A DNA stretch of 6,553 bases from AWTP1-13 sp035714005. Lineage in GTDB: Bacteria; Pseudomonadota; Alphaproteobacteria; Rhizobiales; Hyphomicrobiaceae. The stretch is from NCBI GenBank assembly GCA_035714005.1, contig DASTMQ010000518.1, positions 1 to 6,553 of the forward strand, written 5' to 3'. This document shows, one piece after another, positions 1 to 6,233 of this stretch. The notes under the pieces were generated by a model. It was not told where the DNA came from and did no database searches. It saw only the letters and a list, made by a program, of their open reading frames with translations. How positions within the stretch are numbered: position 1 is the stretch's first letter; each line of letters opens with the position of its first letter. The translations under genes were made by a program, and so were the position numbers.

Positions 1-959
1 CGACCGGCGCGGCGAAAGCCAAGGCTCGACAGCACGCCTTCAAGCTTGGGGGCACTGACATCATCAACGGCAAATTCGACGAACTCGGTGCCGAGCGCCT
101 TTGACCGGGCCGGCAGCTTCCTGGTCGCGGCGACGAGCGCAGCATGCTTGCTCGCCAACTGGTCGAGGAGAAACAGCAGTGATCGATGCCCATCGACGGC
201 AACGCTGCGGGCGGAGCCGGCCCGGAACTGATCGTTGAATATCTCCAGAGATAGAGGACCATCGTACCCCGTGGCGGCCAACGCTTCCATGAAATCGATG
301 AGCGGCAGGTCGCCCTGACCCGGAAAGTTTCGGTAGTGCCGGCTCCACGACAAATAGTCCATTTGCAACAGCGGCGCGTCCGCCATTTGCACCAGGAAAA
401 TTCTGTCGCGCGGGATCGCGCGGATGGCGCTCAAATCCGTCTTGCGCACCAAGATGTGGAAGCTATCGAGCACCAGGCCGACGGCTGGATGATTGGCGCG
501 GCGAACGGCTTCCCAGGCGTCGCGGTAGTCATTGATGTGCTTGCCCCAGGCAAGGGCCTCGAAGGCCACGCGCAATCCGCGTTTGGCCGCCCTCTCTCCG
601 AGCTCATGCAGGTCGGCGGCCGCGCGGTCGATACCGCCGAGGCTATCGGCCGCGACATTGCTGCATATCATCAACAGGTCGCAGCCAAGCTCGCCCATCA
701 CATCGAACTTGCGCTCGGCGCGCGCAAACACGCGGGCGCGCTGGGAGGCCGGCGCGCCTTCAAAATCGCGGAAAGGCTGGAGCGTGACGATGTCGAGGCC
801 CAAGCTTTTGACGGCCTTGCGGACATCGGCGGGTGTACCGTTGAAGGTGATGAGGTCGTTTTCGAAGATTTCGACCGCATCGAATTTGGCGGCCGCTATC
901 GCTTCCAGTTTTTCGCTCAGACTTCCACTCAATGATACCGTGGCGATTGAGGTTTTCAT
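1..959 (-). CDS. quiC: 3-dehydroshikimate dehydratase, QuiC1 type (N-terminal part; runs off left edge)
   Basis: Predicted to convert 3-dehydroshikimate to protocatechuate in quinate/shikimate breakdown, in the cytoplasm. The visible 319 residues start MKTSIATVSLSG and form a sugar-phosphate-isomerase/epimerase-like TIM barrel (about 1-270). The metal ligands known from Pseudomonas putida QuiC1 are present at the same numbers: E134 (in FEALAWGKH), D165 (LDSFH), Q191 (VQMADAP) and E239 (LEIFND). From about residue 295 the sequence FVEFAVDDVSA opens a second domain resembling 4-hydroxyphenylpyruvate dioxygenase (VOC fold), as in the two-domain QuiC1 family of roughly 600-630 residues, so about half the gene lies outside the window. 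The ATG at 959-957 has a perfect AGGAGG at 972-967, 7 nt upstream. It lies 193 nt downstream of dctM on the same strand and is probably the last or a late gene of the operon. The family call is strong; activity is inferred. Confidence 0.88.
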   Translation of the reverse strand, partial: MKTSIATVSLSGSLSEKLEAIAAAKFDAVEIFENDLITFNGTPADVRKAVKSLGLDIVTLQPFRDFEGAPASQRARVFARAERKFDVMGELGCDLLMICSNVAADSLGGIDRAAADLHELGERAAKRGLRVAFEALAWGKHINDYRDAWEAVRRANHPAVGLVLDSFHILVRKTDLSAIRAIPRDRIFLVQMADAPLLQMDYLSWSRHYRNFPGQGDLPLIDFMEALAATGYDGPLSLEIFNDQFRAGSARSVAVDGHRSLLFLLDQLASKHAALVAATRKLPARSKALGTEFVEFAVDDVSAPKLEGVLSSLGFRRAG

Positions 960-1068
960 GGCTCCACCTCCTGGTGGTCAGCTGGCGCACGCGCTCCCGG
1001 TTGAGACCCTGGCGGCCTCGACAAGCCCTTTGTTCGCCGCGAGACGGCGATGCATGCGGTGACCATCT

Positions 1069-1116
1069 GCAACGTCCTTGGCAACGTCCTTGGCAACGTC
1101 CTTGCCAACGTCCTGG
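1069..1116. repeat. 12-bp tandem repeat, 4 copies, in the dctM-quiC gap
   Basis: The unit GCAACGTCCTTG occurs three times exactly (1069-1080, 1081-1092, 1093-1104), followed by a fourth copy with two changes (CCAACGTCCTGG, 1105-1116). It lies in the 193-nt gap between the dctM stop and the quiC start. The rest of this gap holds a small hairpin (TCGCCG/CGGCGA, 1034-1050) and the quiC ribosome binding site; I see no gene or promoter with good matches. An overlapping minus-strand frame reads as repeated KDVA. That frame begins inside dctM and has no ribosome binding site, so the repeat is treated as non-coding. Confidence 0.9.
1090..1108 (-). other. Hairpin formed within the 12-bp repeat array
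   Basis: TTGGCAA (1090-1096) and TTGCCAA (1102-1108) are perfect 7-bp inverted arms around a 5-nt loop. The single base change in the last repeat copy (GC to CC at 1105) extends the stem beyond the 5 bp that an ordinary copy could form. In the operon transcript this would be a stem-loop between dctM and quiC. It lacks a following U-run, so a role in mRNA processing or stability fits better than intrinsic termination. The structure is seen; the role is inferred. Confidence 0.55.
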
Positions 1117-1152
1117 CCACTGAAGGCACCCTTATGCGCGCTTATCCTCGCG

Positions 1153-2448
1153 CTAGCCCTTGTAGCCCAACAGCCGCGGCAACCAGAGCACACTCTCCGG
1201 CACGAAGGTGATGATCGCGAGCGCAATGATCATCGCCCAGACGAAGGGCATGGTATCACGGATGATCGTGCGCAGCGGCGCACCCGAGATCGCCGAGATG
1301 ATGAACAGCAGCAAGCCATAGGGCGGCGTGATGAGACCGATCATAATGTTAAACACGGCGAGTACGCCGAAATGCACCAGATCGATGCCCAGCGCCTTGG
1401 CGGTCGGAATGAAGATCGGCAGGATTACCAGAATGATGGTGCTACCCTCGAGCAGGCAGCCCAGCACCAGCAGGATGACATTCACCCAAACCAGAAACAT
1501 GCTGGCGGAAAGATCGTAGCCCGCCAGCAGGCCTTTAACGGTCAAGGGAATTTGCTCGATCGTCACCACGTAGTTGAAAACCAGGGCACCGGCGATCAGC
1601 ATGCCGATGGACGCCGTTGAGCGGGCGCTGTTGAGCACCGCCAGATAGGTGTCGCGTGCGCTGATGTTGCGATACCAGAGCACGGCCACCAGAAAGGCGT
1701 AAGCCGCGGCGACCGCCGCCGCCTCGGTCGGCGTCATGATGCCGCTGTAGATGCCGCCGAGGAGAATAACGGGCATCAACAGCGCGGGCATGGCCGTTGC
1801 CGTGATCGCTGGCCATTCGCGCACCGGTATCGGCTCCTCAACGGGGAAGTTGTGACGGTGCGCCATCAGCGTATTGATGCCCATTTGCGCAATCGCCATC
1901 AGCAGTCCGGGCACAACGCCGCCGAGAAAAAGGTAGCCAACGGAGGCATCCGAAACGAGCGCGTAGAGCACCATGGGGATCGATGGCGGAATGATCGGCC
2001 CGATCACGGCGGAAGCCGCGGTGATGGCCGCCGCATAACTCAGCGGATAGCGCCCATTGCGCGTCATCATGTCGATGCTGATGCGGCCGGTGGCGGCAAG
2101 GTCGGCAATCGCCGAGCCCGACATGCCCGCAAAGATGATGCTCTGGGCGATGTTGATATGACCGAGACCGCCGCGAAACCGGCCCACCAGCATGTCGCAG
2201 AAGCGCAACAGGTGGTCCGTCATTTTGCTGACGTTCATCAGCTCGGCGGAAAACAAAAACAGCGGCACGGCAAGCAGCACGTAGCTGTTGTAAAGCCCGT
2301 TGAGTATTTGCTCGGCCGAGGTTCCGAGATCGAGGTTGGCCAGCAACAGATAGAGGATCGAGCCGGCGATCATGGAATAGCCGATCGGCAATCCCAACAG
2401 GCCAAAGGCGAGAATGGCGCAAATTGAGATCGCAAAAGGGCTGTTCAC
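1153..2448 (-). CDS. dctM: TRAP transporter large permease (DctM)
   Basis: This is the 12-helix ion-coupled channel subunit of a tripartite ATP-independent periplasmic transporter, in the inner membrane. It works with DctQ and the periplasmic binding protein DctP to import a carboxylate with Na+ or H+. The 431-residue length is typical of the family. Family motifs visible are FAGMSGSAIADLAATG (106-121), IGPIIPPSIPMVLYA (149-163), GGIYSGIMTPTEAAAVA (231-247), LVLGCLLEGSTIILVILPIF (328-347) and GLITPPYGLLLF (371-382), separated by long hydrophobic helices. The start is GTG at 2448-2446, overlapping the dctQ stop in a GTGA 4-nt overlap, which implies translational coupling to dctQ. The stop is TAG at 1155-1153. 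The family assignment is secure; the substrate cannot be read from this subunit. Confidence 0.96.
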   Translation of the reverse strand: MNSPFAISICAILAFGLLGLPIGYSMIAGSILYLLLANLDLGTSAEQILNGLYNSYVLLAVPLFLFSAELMNVSKMTDHLLRFCDMLVGRFRGGLGHINIAQSIIFAGMSGSAIADLAATGRISIDMMTRNGRYPLSYAAAITAASAVIGPIIPPSIPMVLYALVSDASVGYLFLGGVVPGLLMAIAQMGINTLMAHRHNFPVEEPIPVREWPAITATAMPALLMPVILLGGIYSGIMTPTEAAAVAAAYAFLVAVLWYRNISARDTYLAVLNSARSTASIGMLIAGALVFNYVVTIEQIPLTVKGLLAGYDLSASMFLVWVNVILLVLGCLLEGSTIILVILPIFIPTAKALGIDLVHFGVLAVFNIMIGLITPPYGLLLFIISAISGAPLRTIIRDTMPFVWAMIIALAIITFVPESVLWLPRLLGYKG

Positions 2449-2969
2449 AGGGCCGATCCGCTGCCGATCTGGATATCGGGCGGTTGGCCGCGCAGGGCGC
2501 GCCAGGTCAGACCGGCATAGCGGACGATCACCCCGACCGAAAACAGCACATAGATCGAGTAGACGTAGTCGAGGCGAACCCCCAGATAGGCCGTGCGCTC
2601 GACCTTAAGGAAGGTCACATAGGCGATGACAGCCGGTAAGGCGATGCCGAACAGCACCATCGCCGCAAGGCCGGTGATGACCGTCAAGACGCACCGCGTC
2701 CTAGCGCTCGCCGTGCTGTAGATGATGTCGAAACGGACCTCATCTTTCTCGCGTAAGACGAAGACGGCACCCCACAAGGTGCACCAAATCCAGCACACGA
2801 CGCTGGCTTCGTCGGTCCAGCCCAGCGGATAGTTGAAGACGTAGCGTGTGACGATCTGCAGAATAAAGCACAGGAACATCGCCAACAGCAGCAGCGCGGC
2901 AAAATTTTCTGCCCGTCGGCGCAACCAGCGCGCGCCGGCAAGCATTCGGCCGGTCGTCTCCCGCGTCAC
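2445..2969 (-). CDS. dctQ: TRAP transporter small permease (DctQ)
   Basis: The four-helix small membrane subunit that pairs with DctM. With the start chosen here it has 174 residues, with hydrophobic segments at about 23-45, 56-73, 93-117 and 135-154. The DctQ hallmark RYVFNYPLGWTDE lies at 42-54, followed by the acidic/amphipathic stretch VLREKDEVRFD. The start is uncertain. A TTG at 2987-2985 is the longest option but has no Shine-Dalgarno and sits 8 nt behind a strong hairpin. GTG at 2969-2967 has GGAG (2979-2976) at a 6-nt spacing and is preferred. ATG at 2945-2943 is a third option. The 3' end overlaps the dctM GTG by 4 nt. The gene lies between dctP and dctM in the usual P-Q-M order. 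Confidence 0.93.
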   Translation of the reverse strand: MTRETTGRMLAGARWLRRRAENFAALLLLAMFLCFILQIVTRYVFNYPLGWTDEASVVCWIWCTLWGAVFVLREKDEVRFDIIYSTASARTRCVLTVITGLAAMVLFGIALPAVIAYVTFLKVERTAYLGVRLDYVYSIYVLFSVGVIVRYAGLTWRALRGQPPDIQIGSGSAL

Positions 2970-2995
2970 CACTGTCTCCGCATTCAAGCAAGCGG

Positions 2996-3028
2996 CCCGA
3001 GGCTCGCCAGGCCATCGCCCGCCTCGGG
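2996..3028 (-). other. Stem-loop in the dctP-dctQ intergenic gap
   Basis: CCCGAGGC (2996-3003) and GCCTCGGG (3021-3028) are perfect 8-bp arms around a 17-nt loop. They fill most of the short gap between the dctP stop (3037-3035) and the dctQ start. A 10-bp palindrome ATAGCGCTAT (3029-3038) abuts it and covers the dctP stop codon. No U-run follows on the transcribed strand. A GC-rich hairpin at this place could stabilise the dctP 3' end or attenuate read-through, giving more binding protein than membrane subunits. That role is inference by analogy with other binding-protein operons. Confidence 0.65.
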
Positions 3029-3034
3029 ATAGCG

Positions 3035-4021
3035 CTATTTTATGGCGTTGATCTTCTCAATGGCGCCCTTCGGCCAATCGTTGGCGTACTTGTCGAGATA
3101 CTTCTTCTGCGCGAAGGTGCGGAAGGCGTCCTGGTCGGGGGTATAGACCTGCTTGCCCTGCTGCTTGAAGAATTCGATCGCGTCCTTCTCCTGCGCGTCG
3201 TATTTGGCCGCATTCGCATCAAAGATCTTGTCGGCCTCGGCGCGAAACTTGGCTTGCTGCGCCGCGCTCAGATTTGCCCAGGCCTTCTTGGACACGGATA
3301 GGACGTCGTAGCCGATCACATGGCTGGTGAGAACGAACTGCGTCGTCACCTCATGAAACTTCATATTGCGGGCCGTCACCAGCGGATTGTCCTGGCCGTC
3401 GACCGCACCCGATTGCAGGGCCGTATAAAGTTCCGCAAAGGCCACCGGCGTCGGGTTGGCGCCGATCGACTCGCCAAGGAACTGCCAGAACTCGCCCGGC
3501 GGCATTCTGAGCTTGCTGCCCGCCAAGTCCGCGGGCGTGCTGATCTTCTTCGCCGGCTTTAAATTGACCTGGCGCGCACCGAAGTAGACCGGGCGGATCA
3601 CTTCGATGCCCACCTGCTCGCGGGCCAATTTCACGAACTCCTGGCCGACATCGCTGGCGAAGGTCTTTTTCAGATGCTCGTAGTCGCGGAAAAGGTAGGC
3701 GGAGGTCAGCAGCGACCAGGCCGGAATTTGCTTGGAAATATCGGCGGGTGCCAGGTTGCAAACCTCGAGATTGTCGCGCTGCAGCGCCACCAGCTCGGTA
3801 CCCTGCTTGAAAAGCGTGTTGCTCCAGTATGGCTCCAGGTCGAAGTCGTCCTGCATCGCCGCCGCCAATGCCTTGTAGGCTTCGGCGCGAAGATCGGTTT
3901 CGGGAAAAGCCACGGAAAGCCGCAGTTTCGGCTTGGCCTGCGCCTCGGCACCCTGCCAGGCGCCCGCCGCAAGCATCGATACCCCACCGACGACAAGCGA
4001 CCGGCGATCGATGACATGCAT
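3035..4021 (-). CDS. dctP: TRAP transporter periplasmic substrate-binding protein (DctP)
   Basis: The extracytoplasmic solute receptor of the TRAP system, which captures the substrate in the periplasm and delivers it to DctQM. It has 328 residues. The ATG at 4021-4019 is chosen over a longer frame start at 4126 because GGAGG (4034-4030) lies 8 nt upstream and a signal peptide begins there. The N-terminus MHVIDRRSLVVGGVSMLAAG has a twin arginine (R6-R7), suggesting Tat export, with likely cleavage near AEA/AQA (25-29). Family features are KLRMPPGEFW (170-179) with the conserved ligand-carboxylate arginine R172, FGARQ with R150, and AFAELYTALQSGAVDGQDNP (194-213). The ligand is therefore expected to be an organic acid. 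The flanking TetR and quiC genes suggest shikimate, quinate or dehydroshikimate, which is inference. Confidence 0.95.
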   Translation of the reverse strand: MHVIDRRSLVVGGVSMLAAGAWQGAEAQAKPKLRLSVAFPETDLRAEAYKALAAAMQDDFDLEPYWSNTLFKQGTELVALQRDNLEVCNLAPADISKQIPAWSLLTSAYLFRDYEHLKKTFASDVGQEFVKLAREQVGIEVIRPVYFGARQVNLKPAKKISTPADLAGSKLRMPPGEFWQFLGESIGANPTPVAFAELYTALQSGAVDGQDNPLVTARNMKFHEVTTQFVLTSHVIGYDVLSVSKKAWANLSAAQQAKFRAEADKIFDANAAKYDAQEKDAIEFFKQQGKQVYTPDQDAFRTFAQKKYLDKYANDWPKGAIEKINAIK

Positions 4022-4090
4022 CCTGGTGTCCTCCGTTGCGCTTCGTTGCGCGCTTGCTGGGTCTGGCGCGGCTGTCGCGCTTTTGCCAAA

Positions 4091-4117
4091 AATGTACGAA
4101 CTGGTTCGTATTGTCAA
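4091..4117 (-). promoter_or_regulatory. Predicted sigma70-type promoter of dctPQM-quiC
   Basis: On the minus strand a consensus -35 TTGACA lies at 4117-4112. The best -10 candidates are TACATT (4096-4091, spacer 15) and CATTTT (4094-4089, spacer 17); neither -10 is strong. Transcription would start near 4084, leaving a leader of about 60 nt before the dctP ATG at 4021. The promoter lies in the 134-nt tetR-dctP gap, so dctPQM-quiC need not depend on read-through from tetR. Confidence 0.55.
4095..4110. promoter_or_regulatory. Palindromic operator, probable TetR-family binding site
   Basis: TACGAAC-TG-GTTCGTA is a perfect inverted repeat with 7-bp arms and a 2-bp centre. It sits in the spacer between the -35 and -10 of the dctP promoter, where a bound dimer would block RNA polymerase. 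The adjacent gene encodes a TetR-family protein, a family that typically binds palindromes of about this size. I see no second copy upstream of tetR or of the transferase gene at 5158. The palindrome is seen directly; the protein partner is inferred. Confidence 0.65.
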
Positions 4118-4135
4118 ACGTGGCAATTGCCGCGT
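4118..4135. promoter_or_regulatory. Second palindrome upstream of the dctP -35
   Basis: ACG-T-GGCAATTGCC-G-CGT is an 18-bp palindrome with one mismatched pair (4121/4132) around a perfect 10-bp core (4122-4131). It begins one base beyond the -35 hexamer at 4117-4112, where activators commonly bind. Its sequence differs from the 4095-4110 operator, so it may serve a different regulator, or it may be chance. Confidence 0.35.
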
Positions 4136-4155
4136 ATGTCCGACGCCAGCCAGGA

Positions 4156-4812
4156 TCAGCGCTTAACGTAGCGCAGAATGGTATCGACGACCTGGGCACG
4201 GCGCGCGGCCAATGCCCTCGACGAGGCCATGTCCCGCTTGAAGATGGTGGAGAACGTCGCGCGGTTTGCGACGTTGAAAATGCACAAGGCGCTGATCGAC
4301 ATGTGCAGATCGACAGGGTCGACATCGTGCCGGAACAAACCCTCCCGCTGCCCGCGCGCCAGCAGATCGCGCAACGTGTCGATGGCCGTCACGTTGAGCC
4401 GCTGAATTGCCTTCGACCGCGCGAGATAGGCCCCGTTCATGATGTTCTCGTTCATGACCAGGCGCACGAATTCGGGATGGGCGTTCTGGTAGTCGAAGGT
4501 GAATGCGATCAGCGCCCGCAGGGCCTGTTCGGGCCTTTGCGTCTCGAGCTCGAGGGTTGCTTCGACGGTGCGGATACGGCGGTAGGCCGCCTCCAAGACG
4601 GCAATGTAGAGGCCTTCCTTACCCCCGAAATAGTAATAAATCATGCGCTTGCTGGTCTTGGTGCGGGCGGCAATATTGTCGACCCGTGCACCGCTGAAGC
4701 CCTTGCCGGAAAACTCCTCCGTCGCGACATCGATGATGTCGCGCTTGGTCCCATCGGGGTCATTGACGCGTTGTCGTCGCGACTTCGGGCTATGGAAAGC
4801 TTCCTGCTTCAT
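4156..4812 (-). CDS. TetR/AcrR-family transcriptional regulator
   Basis: A 218-residue dimeric DNA-binding regulator, most likely a ligand-relieved repressor of the dctPQM-quiC genes downstream on the same strand. The N-terminal TetR domain spans about 22-70. Helix-turn-helix residues ARVDNIAARTKTSKRMIYYYFGGKEGLY (42-69) include the family's YYYF..KEGLY signature. The C-terminal part (about 85-215) is the helical ligand-binding/dimerisation domain, with no sequence clue to its ligand. The basic N-terminal extension KSRRQR may add DNA contacts. The ATG at 4812-4810 is the only plausible start, but its Shine-Dalgarno is weak. The stop is TGA at 4158-4156, 134 nt before dctP. The probable target is the palindrome at 4095-4110. 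The family is secure; the regulon is inferred. Confidence 0.94.
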   Translation of the reverse strand: MKQEAFHSPKSRRQRVNDPDGTKRDIIDVATEEFSGKGFSGARVDNIAARTKTSKRMIYYYFGGKEGLYIAVLEAAYRRIRTVEATLELETQRPEQALRALIAFTFDYQNAHPEFVRLVMNENIMNGAYLARSKAIQRLNVTAIDTLRDLLARGQREGLFRHDVDPVDLHMSISALCIFNVANRATFSTIFKRDMASSRALAARRAQVVDTILRYVKR

Positions 4813-5157
4813 TGCTTGTGCACGCTCTCAGGCTCTTTCGCCGACCGCTGGGGTTGATAGACCATGCGGACGCCCGAGCAAAGCTGGAACGGGCGCCGCA
4901 GCGGACGGATCGAGGCGATGAGGAGCCCGCGAGCGCCAGCGCAACGCTCACGGGGAGGACCAGCGTCTGCAGCGAAGATGCCGTCACCTTGGCGTCCCGC
5001 ATCGCGCCGGCCACGGTGAGGCAGACGTGATAGGGGGCGCTCCGTCGGGATCGTGATGGCGATGAGACCGGAACCTCGCGCCGTTGCCGCTCACCGACGC
5101 CTTCGCTATCCTCCGCCACCAAGTCATCGCGCAGCGGTTTAGGCAAGGGAGGTTGTC
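4813..5157. other. 345-bp divergent intergenic region, tetR / transferase
   Basis: This spacer lies between the divergent tetR start and the glutathione-transferase-like start. Minus-strand frames cross it (for example 5146-4790), but they lack ribosome binding sites, are rich in Ser/Arg, and run into tetR, so I do not call a gene. A weak tetR promoter candidate reads TTGCTC (4881-4876), a 16-nt spacer, then TATCAA (4859-4854). No copy of the TACGAAC/GTTCGTA operator is seen. The right end holds the transferase promoter candidate and its ribosome binding site. Confidence 0.6.
5084..5112 (+). promoter_or_regulatory. Candidate promoter of the glutathione-transferase-like gene
   Basis: TTGCCG (5084-5089) and TATCCT (5107-5112) are separated by exactly 17 nt, each matching 4 of 6 consensus bases. 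The predicted start near 5119 gives a leader of about 40 nt to the ATG at 5158. Hexamer matches this weak occur by chance in GC-rich DNA, so support is modest. Confidence 0.35.
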
Positions 5158-5832
5158 ATGAAACTTTATATGCATCCGGTTTCGACCGCGACGCGGCCGG
5201 TTCGGCTGCTGCTTGCCGAAAACGGCATCGCTTGCGAGGAGGAGGTGGTCGACATCCTGCAAGGTGCTCACTACCAGGAACCCTACGCCTCGCGTAACCC
5301 CAACCGAATGGTGCCAATGCTCGAAGACGGCGATCTTCGGCTGACCGAGAGTTCGGCAATCTTGAAGTATCTCGCCGAAAAGTATGATTTGCCCTCCTAC
5401 CCGAAGGACGTGAAAAAACGCGCCAAGGTCAACGAGGCCATGGACTGGCTCAATACCCAGTTCTATCGGGATTTTGGTTATGGGCTGGTCTATCCGCAGC
5501 TCTTTCCCCACCACCAGCGGCGCAGCGGCGAGGCGCACGCCGGCACCATCGCCTGGGGCCAGCAAGGCGCCAAGAACTGGCTGCAGGTCCTCAATGATCA
5601 TTGGATCGGACCCCGCAACCGCTACATTTGCGGCGACCAACTCACCATCGCCGACTATTTCGGCGCCTCCTTGGTTTCGATCGGCGAGCTGATCGGCTGC
5701 GATCTTTCCGTTTATCCCAACATTACGCGCTGGCTCGAGACGATGAAGACGCTCAAATCCTGGAACCAGATCAACGAAACCTTTAACGGTTTTGTCGCCG
5801 CCAATAAGGACAAGTCGTTCGTCCGCCTTTAG
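5158..5832 (+). CDS. Glutathione S-transferase family protein (theta-like)
   Basis: A cytosolic glutathione-transferase-fold protein of 224 residues, a usual length. The N-terminal thioredoxin-like domain (about 1-80) starts MKLYMHPVSTATRPVRLLLAENGI, with Ser9 in the position of the theta-class catalytic serine. MVP (51-53) supplies the cis-proline and ESSAI (64-68) the glutathione-binding loop. The alpha-helical domain (about 90-210) includes YICGDQLTIADYFGA (156-170), with the conserved folding-motif aspartate D166. The ATG at 5158 has GGGAGG (5147-5152) 5 nt upstream; the stop is TAG at 5830-5832. It is transcribed divergently from tetR and lies alone between two long spacers. The substrate is unknown. 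Detoxification or an isomerase or ring-opening step in aromatic catabolism are possible, but nothing in the sequence decides. Confidence 0.93.
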   Translation: MKLYMHPVSTATRPVRLLLAENGIACEEEVVDILQGAHYQEPYASRNPNRMVPMLEDGDLRLTESSAILKYLAEKYDLPSYPKDVKKRAKVNEAMDWLNTQFYRDFGYGLVYPQLFPHHQRRSGEAHAGTIAWGQQGAKNWLQVLNDHWIGPRNRYICGDQLTIADYFGASLVSIGELIGCDLSVYPNITRWLETMKTLKSWNQINETFNGFVAANKDKSFVRL

Positions 5833-6233
5833 GGTTGGCAAACAAGCCGCGGCCAGAAAACGCCAAGGCCGCCCCGGCCCCCGAGCACCTGCGGGGTCGG
5901 TCGATCCCGGGACAACACCGGCTCCCCCGCTGTCAGGGGCAAGCCGGCGTCCCCTAAGCGACCTGACATGCCCCGTTACCCCGCGCCAGGCGCCCGGGGG
6001 AGCATTCCTTCGCCATCGCCCTCTCAAGCCCCGGACGCTGATCGGCGGCGGACGTCAATGGCCGCCCGCTCCGATCTAAGGTTTCTCCCCGATGGCGGGA
6101 CGCTGCCTTCGCCGAACACACTGTTTTCCCAGTCGCGGCGCACGTGCGAGCCCGCCGCCAGATGTCTGCCGCGGGCCCAGCAACGGCTGAGGCCGGGCGC
6201 CCACGGCACGCAAAGACGGTTCGGAGGCTGGCC
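5833..6233. other. 401-bp GC-rich intergenic region
   Basis: This lies between the transferase stop and the exported-protein start, both on the plus strand. Open frames cross it on both strands (for example 5968-6237 plus), but they are Pro/Arg/Ser-rich, lack ribosome binding sites and resemble no family I know, so none is called. It holds a small hairpin CCCCG/CGGGG (5879-5896) and a larger one at 5918-5947. A promoter for the gene at 6234 probably lies in its right half, but I see no convincing hexamers. Confidence 0.6.
5918..5947 (+). terminator. GC-rich stem-loop, possible terminator after the transferase gene
   Basis: CCGGCT (5918-5923) pairs with AGCCGG (5942-5947), and CCCC (5925-5928) with GGGG (5936-5939). 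This gives a 10-bp stem with a small asymmetric bulge and a 7-nt loop, 85 nt after the stop codon. No T-run follows, so it is not a canonical intrinsic terminator. It may still act as a 3'-end structure. Confidence 0.3.

Noticed and set aside
336..935. 199-codon plus-strand frame
   Set aside because: It is antisense to the quiC-like gene, which has the full metal-ligand set and a perfect Shine-Dalgarno.
978..1226. Small minus-strand frame with KDVA repeats over the tandem array
   Set aside because: It begins inside dctM in another frame without a ribosome binding site. The amino-acid repeat is only the 12-bp DNA repeat read through.
1078..2427. Two plus-strand frames (1078-1620 and 1852-2427) rich in His, Gln, Arg and Asp
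   Set aside because: They are antisense to the hydrophobic helices of dctM; the polar composition is the expected complement of membrane-protein codons.
4034..4051. Direct repeat CGTTGCGC at 4034-4041 and 4044-4051 in the dctP leader
   Set aside because: Two 8-bp copies in GC-rich DNA are weak evidence, and one overlaps the ribosome binding site edge. Probably chance.
3351..4325. 324-codon minus-strand frame overlapping dctP and tetR
   Set aside because: It runs out of frame through both well-supported genes and across the promoter/operator, and its Arg-rich composition resembles no known protein.
4790..5146. 118-codon minus-strand frame upstream of tetR with a hydrophobic stretch
   Set aside because: It overlaps the tetR start, lacks a ribosome binding site, and has a Ser/Arg-rich composition with no family resemblance. 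The hydrophobic stretch alone is not enough.
4984..6027. 347-codon open frame on the minus strand opposite the transferase gene
   Set aside because: It is antisense to a clear glutathione-transferase gene with a good start and motifs. It is a shadow of GC-rich codon use, with no recognisable domain or ribosome binding site.
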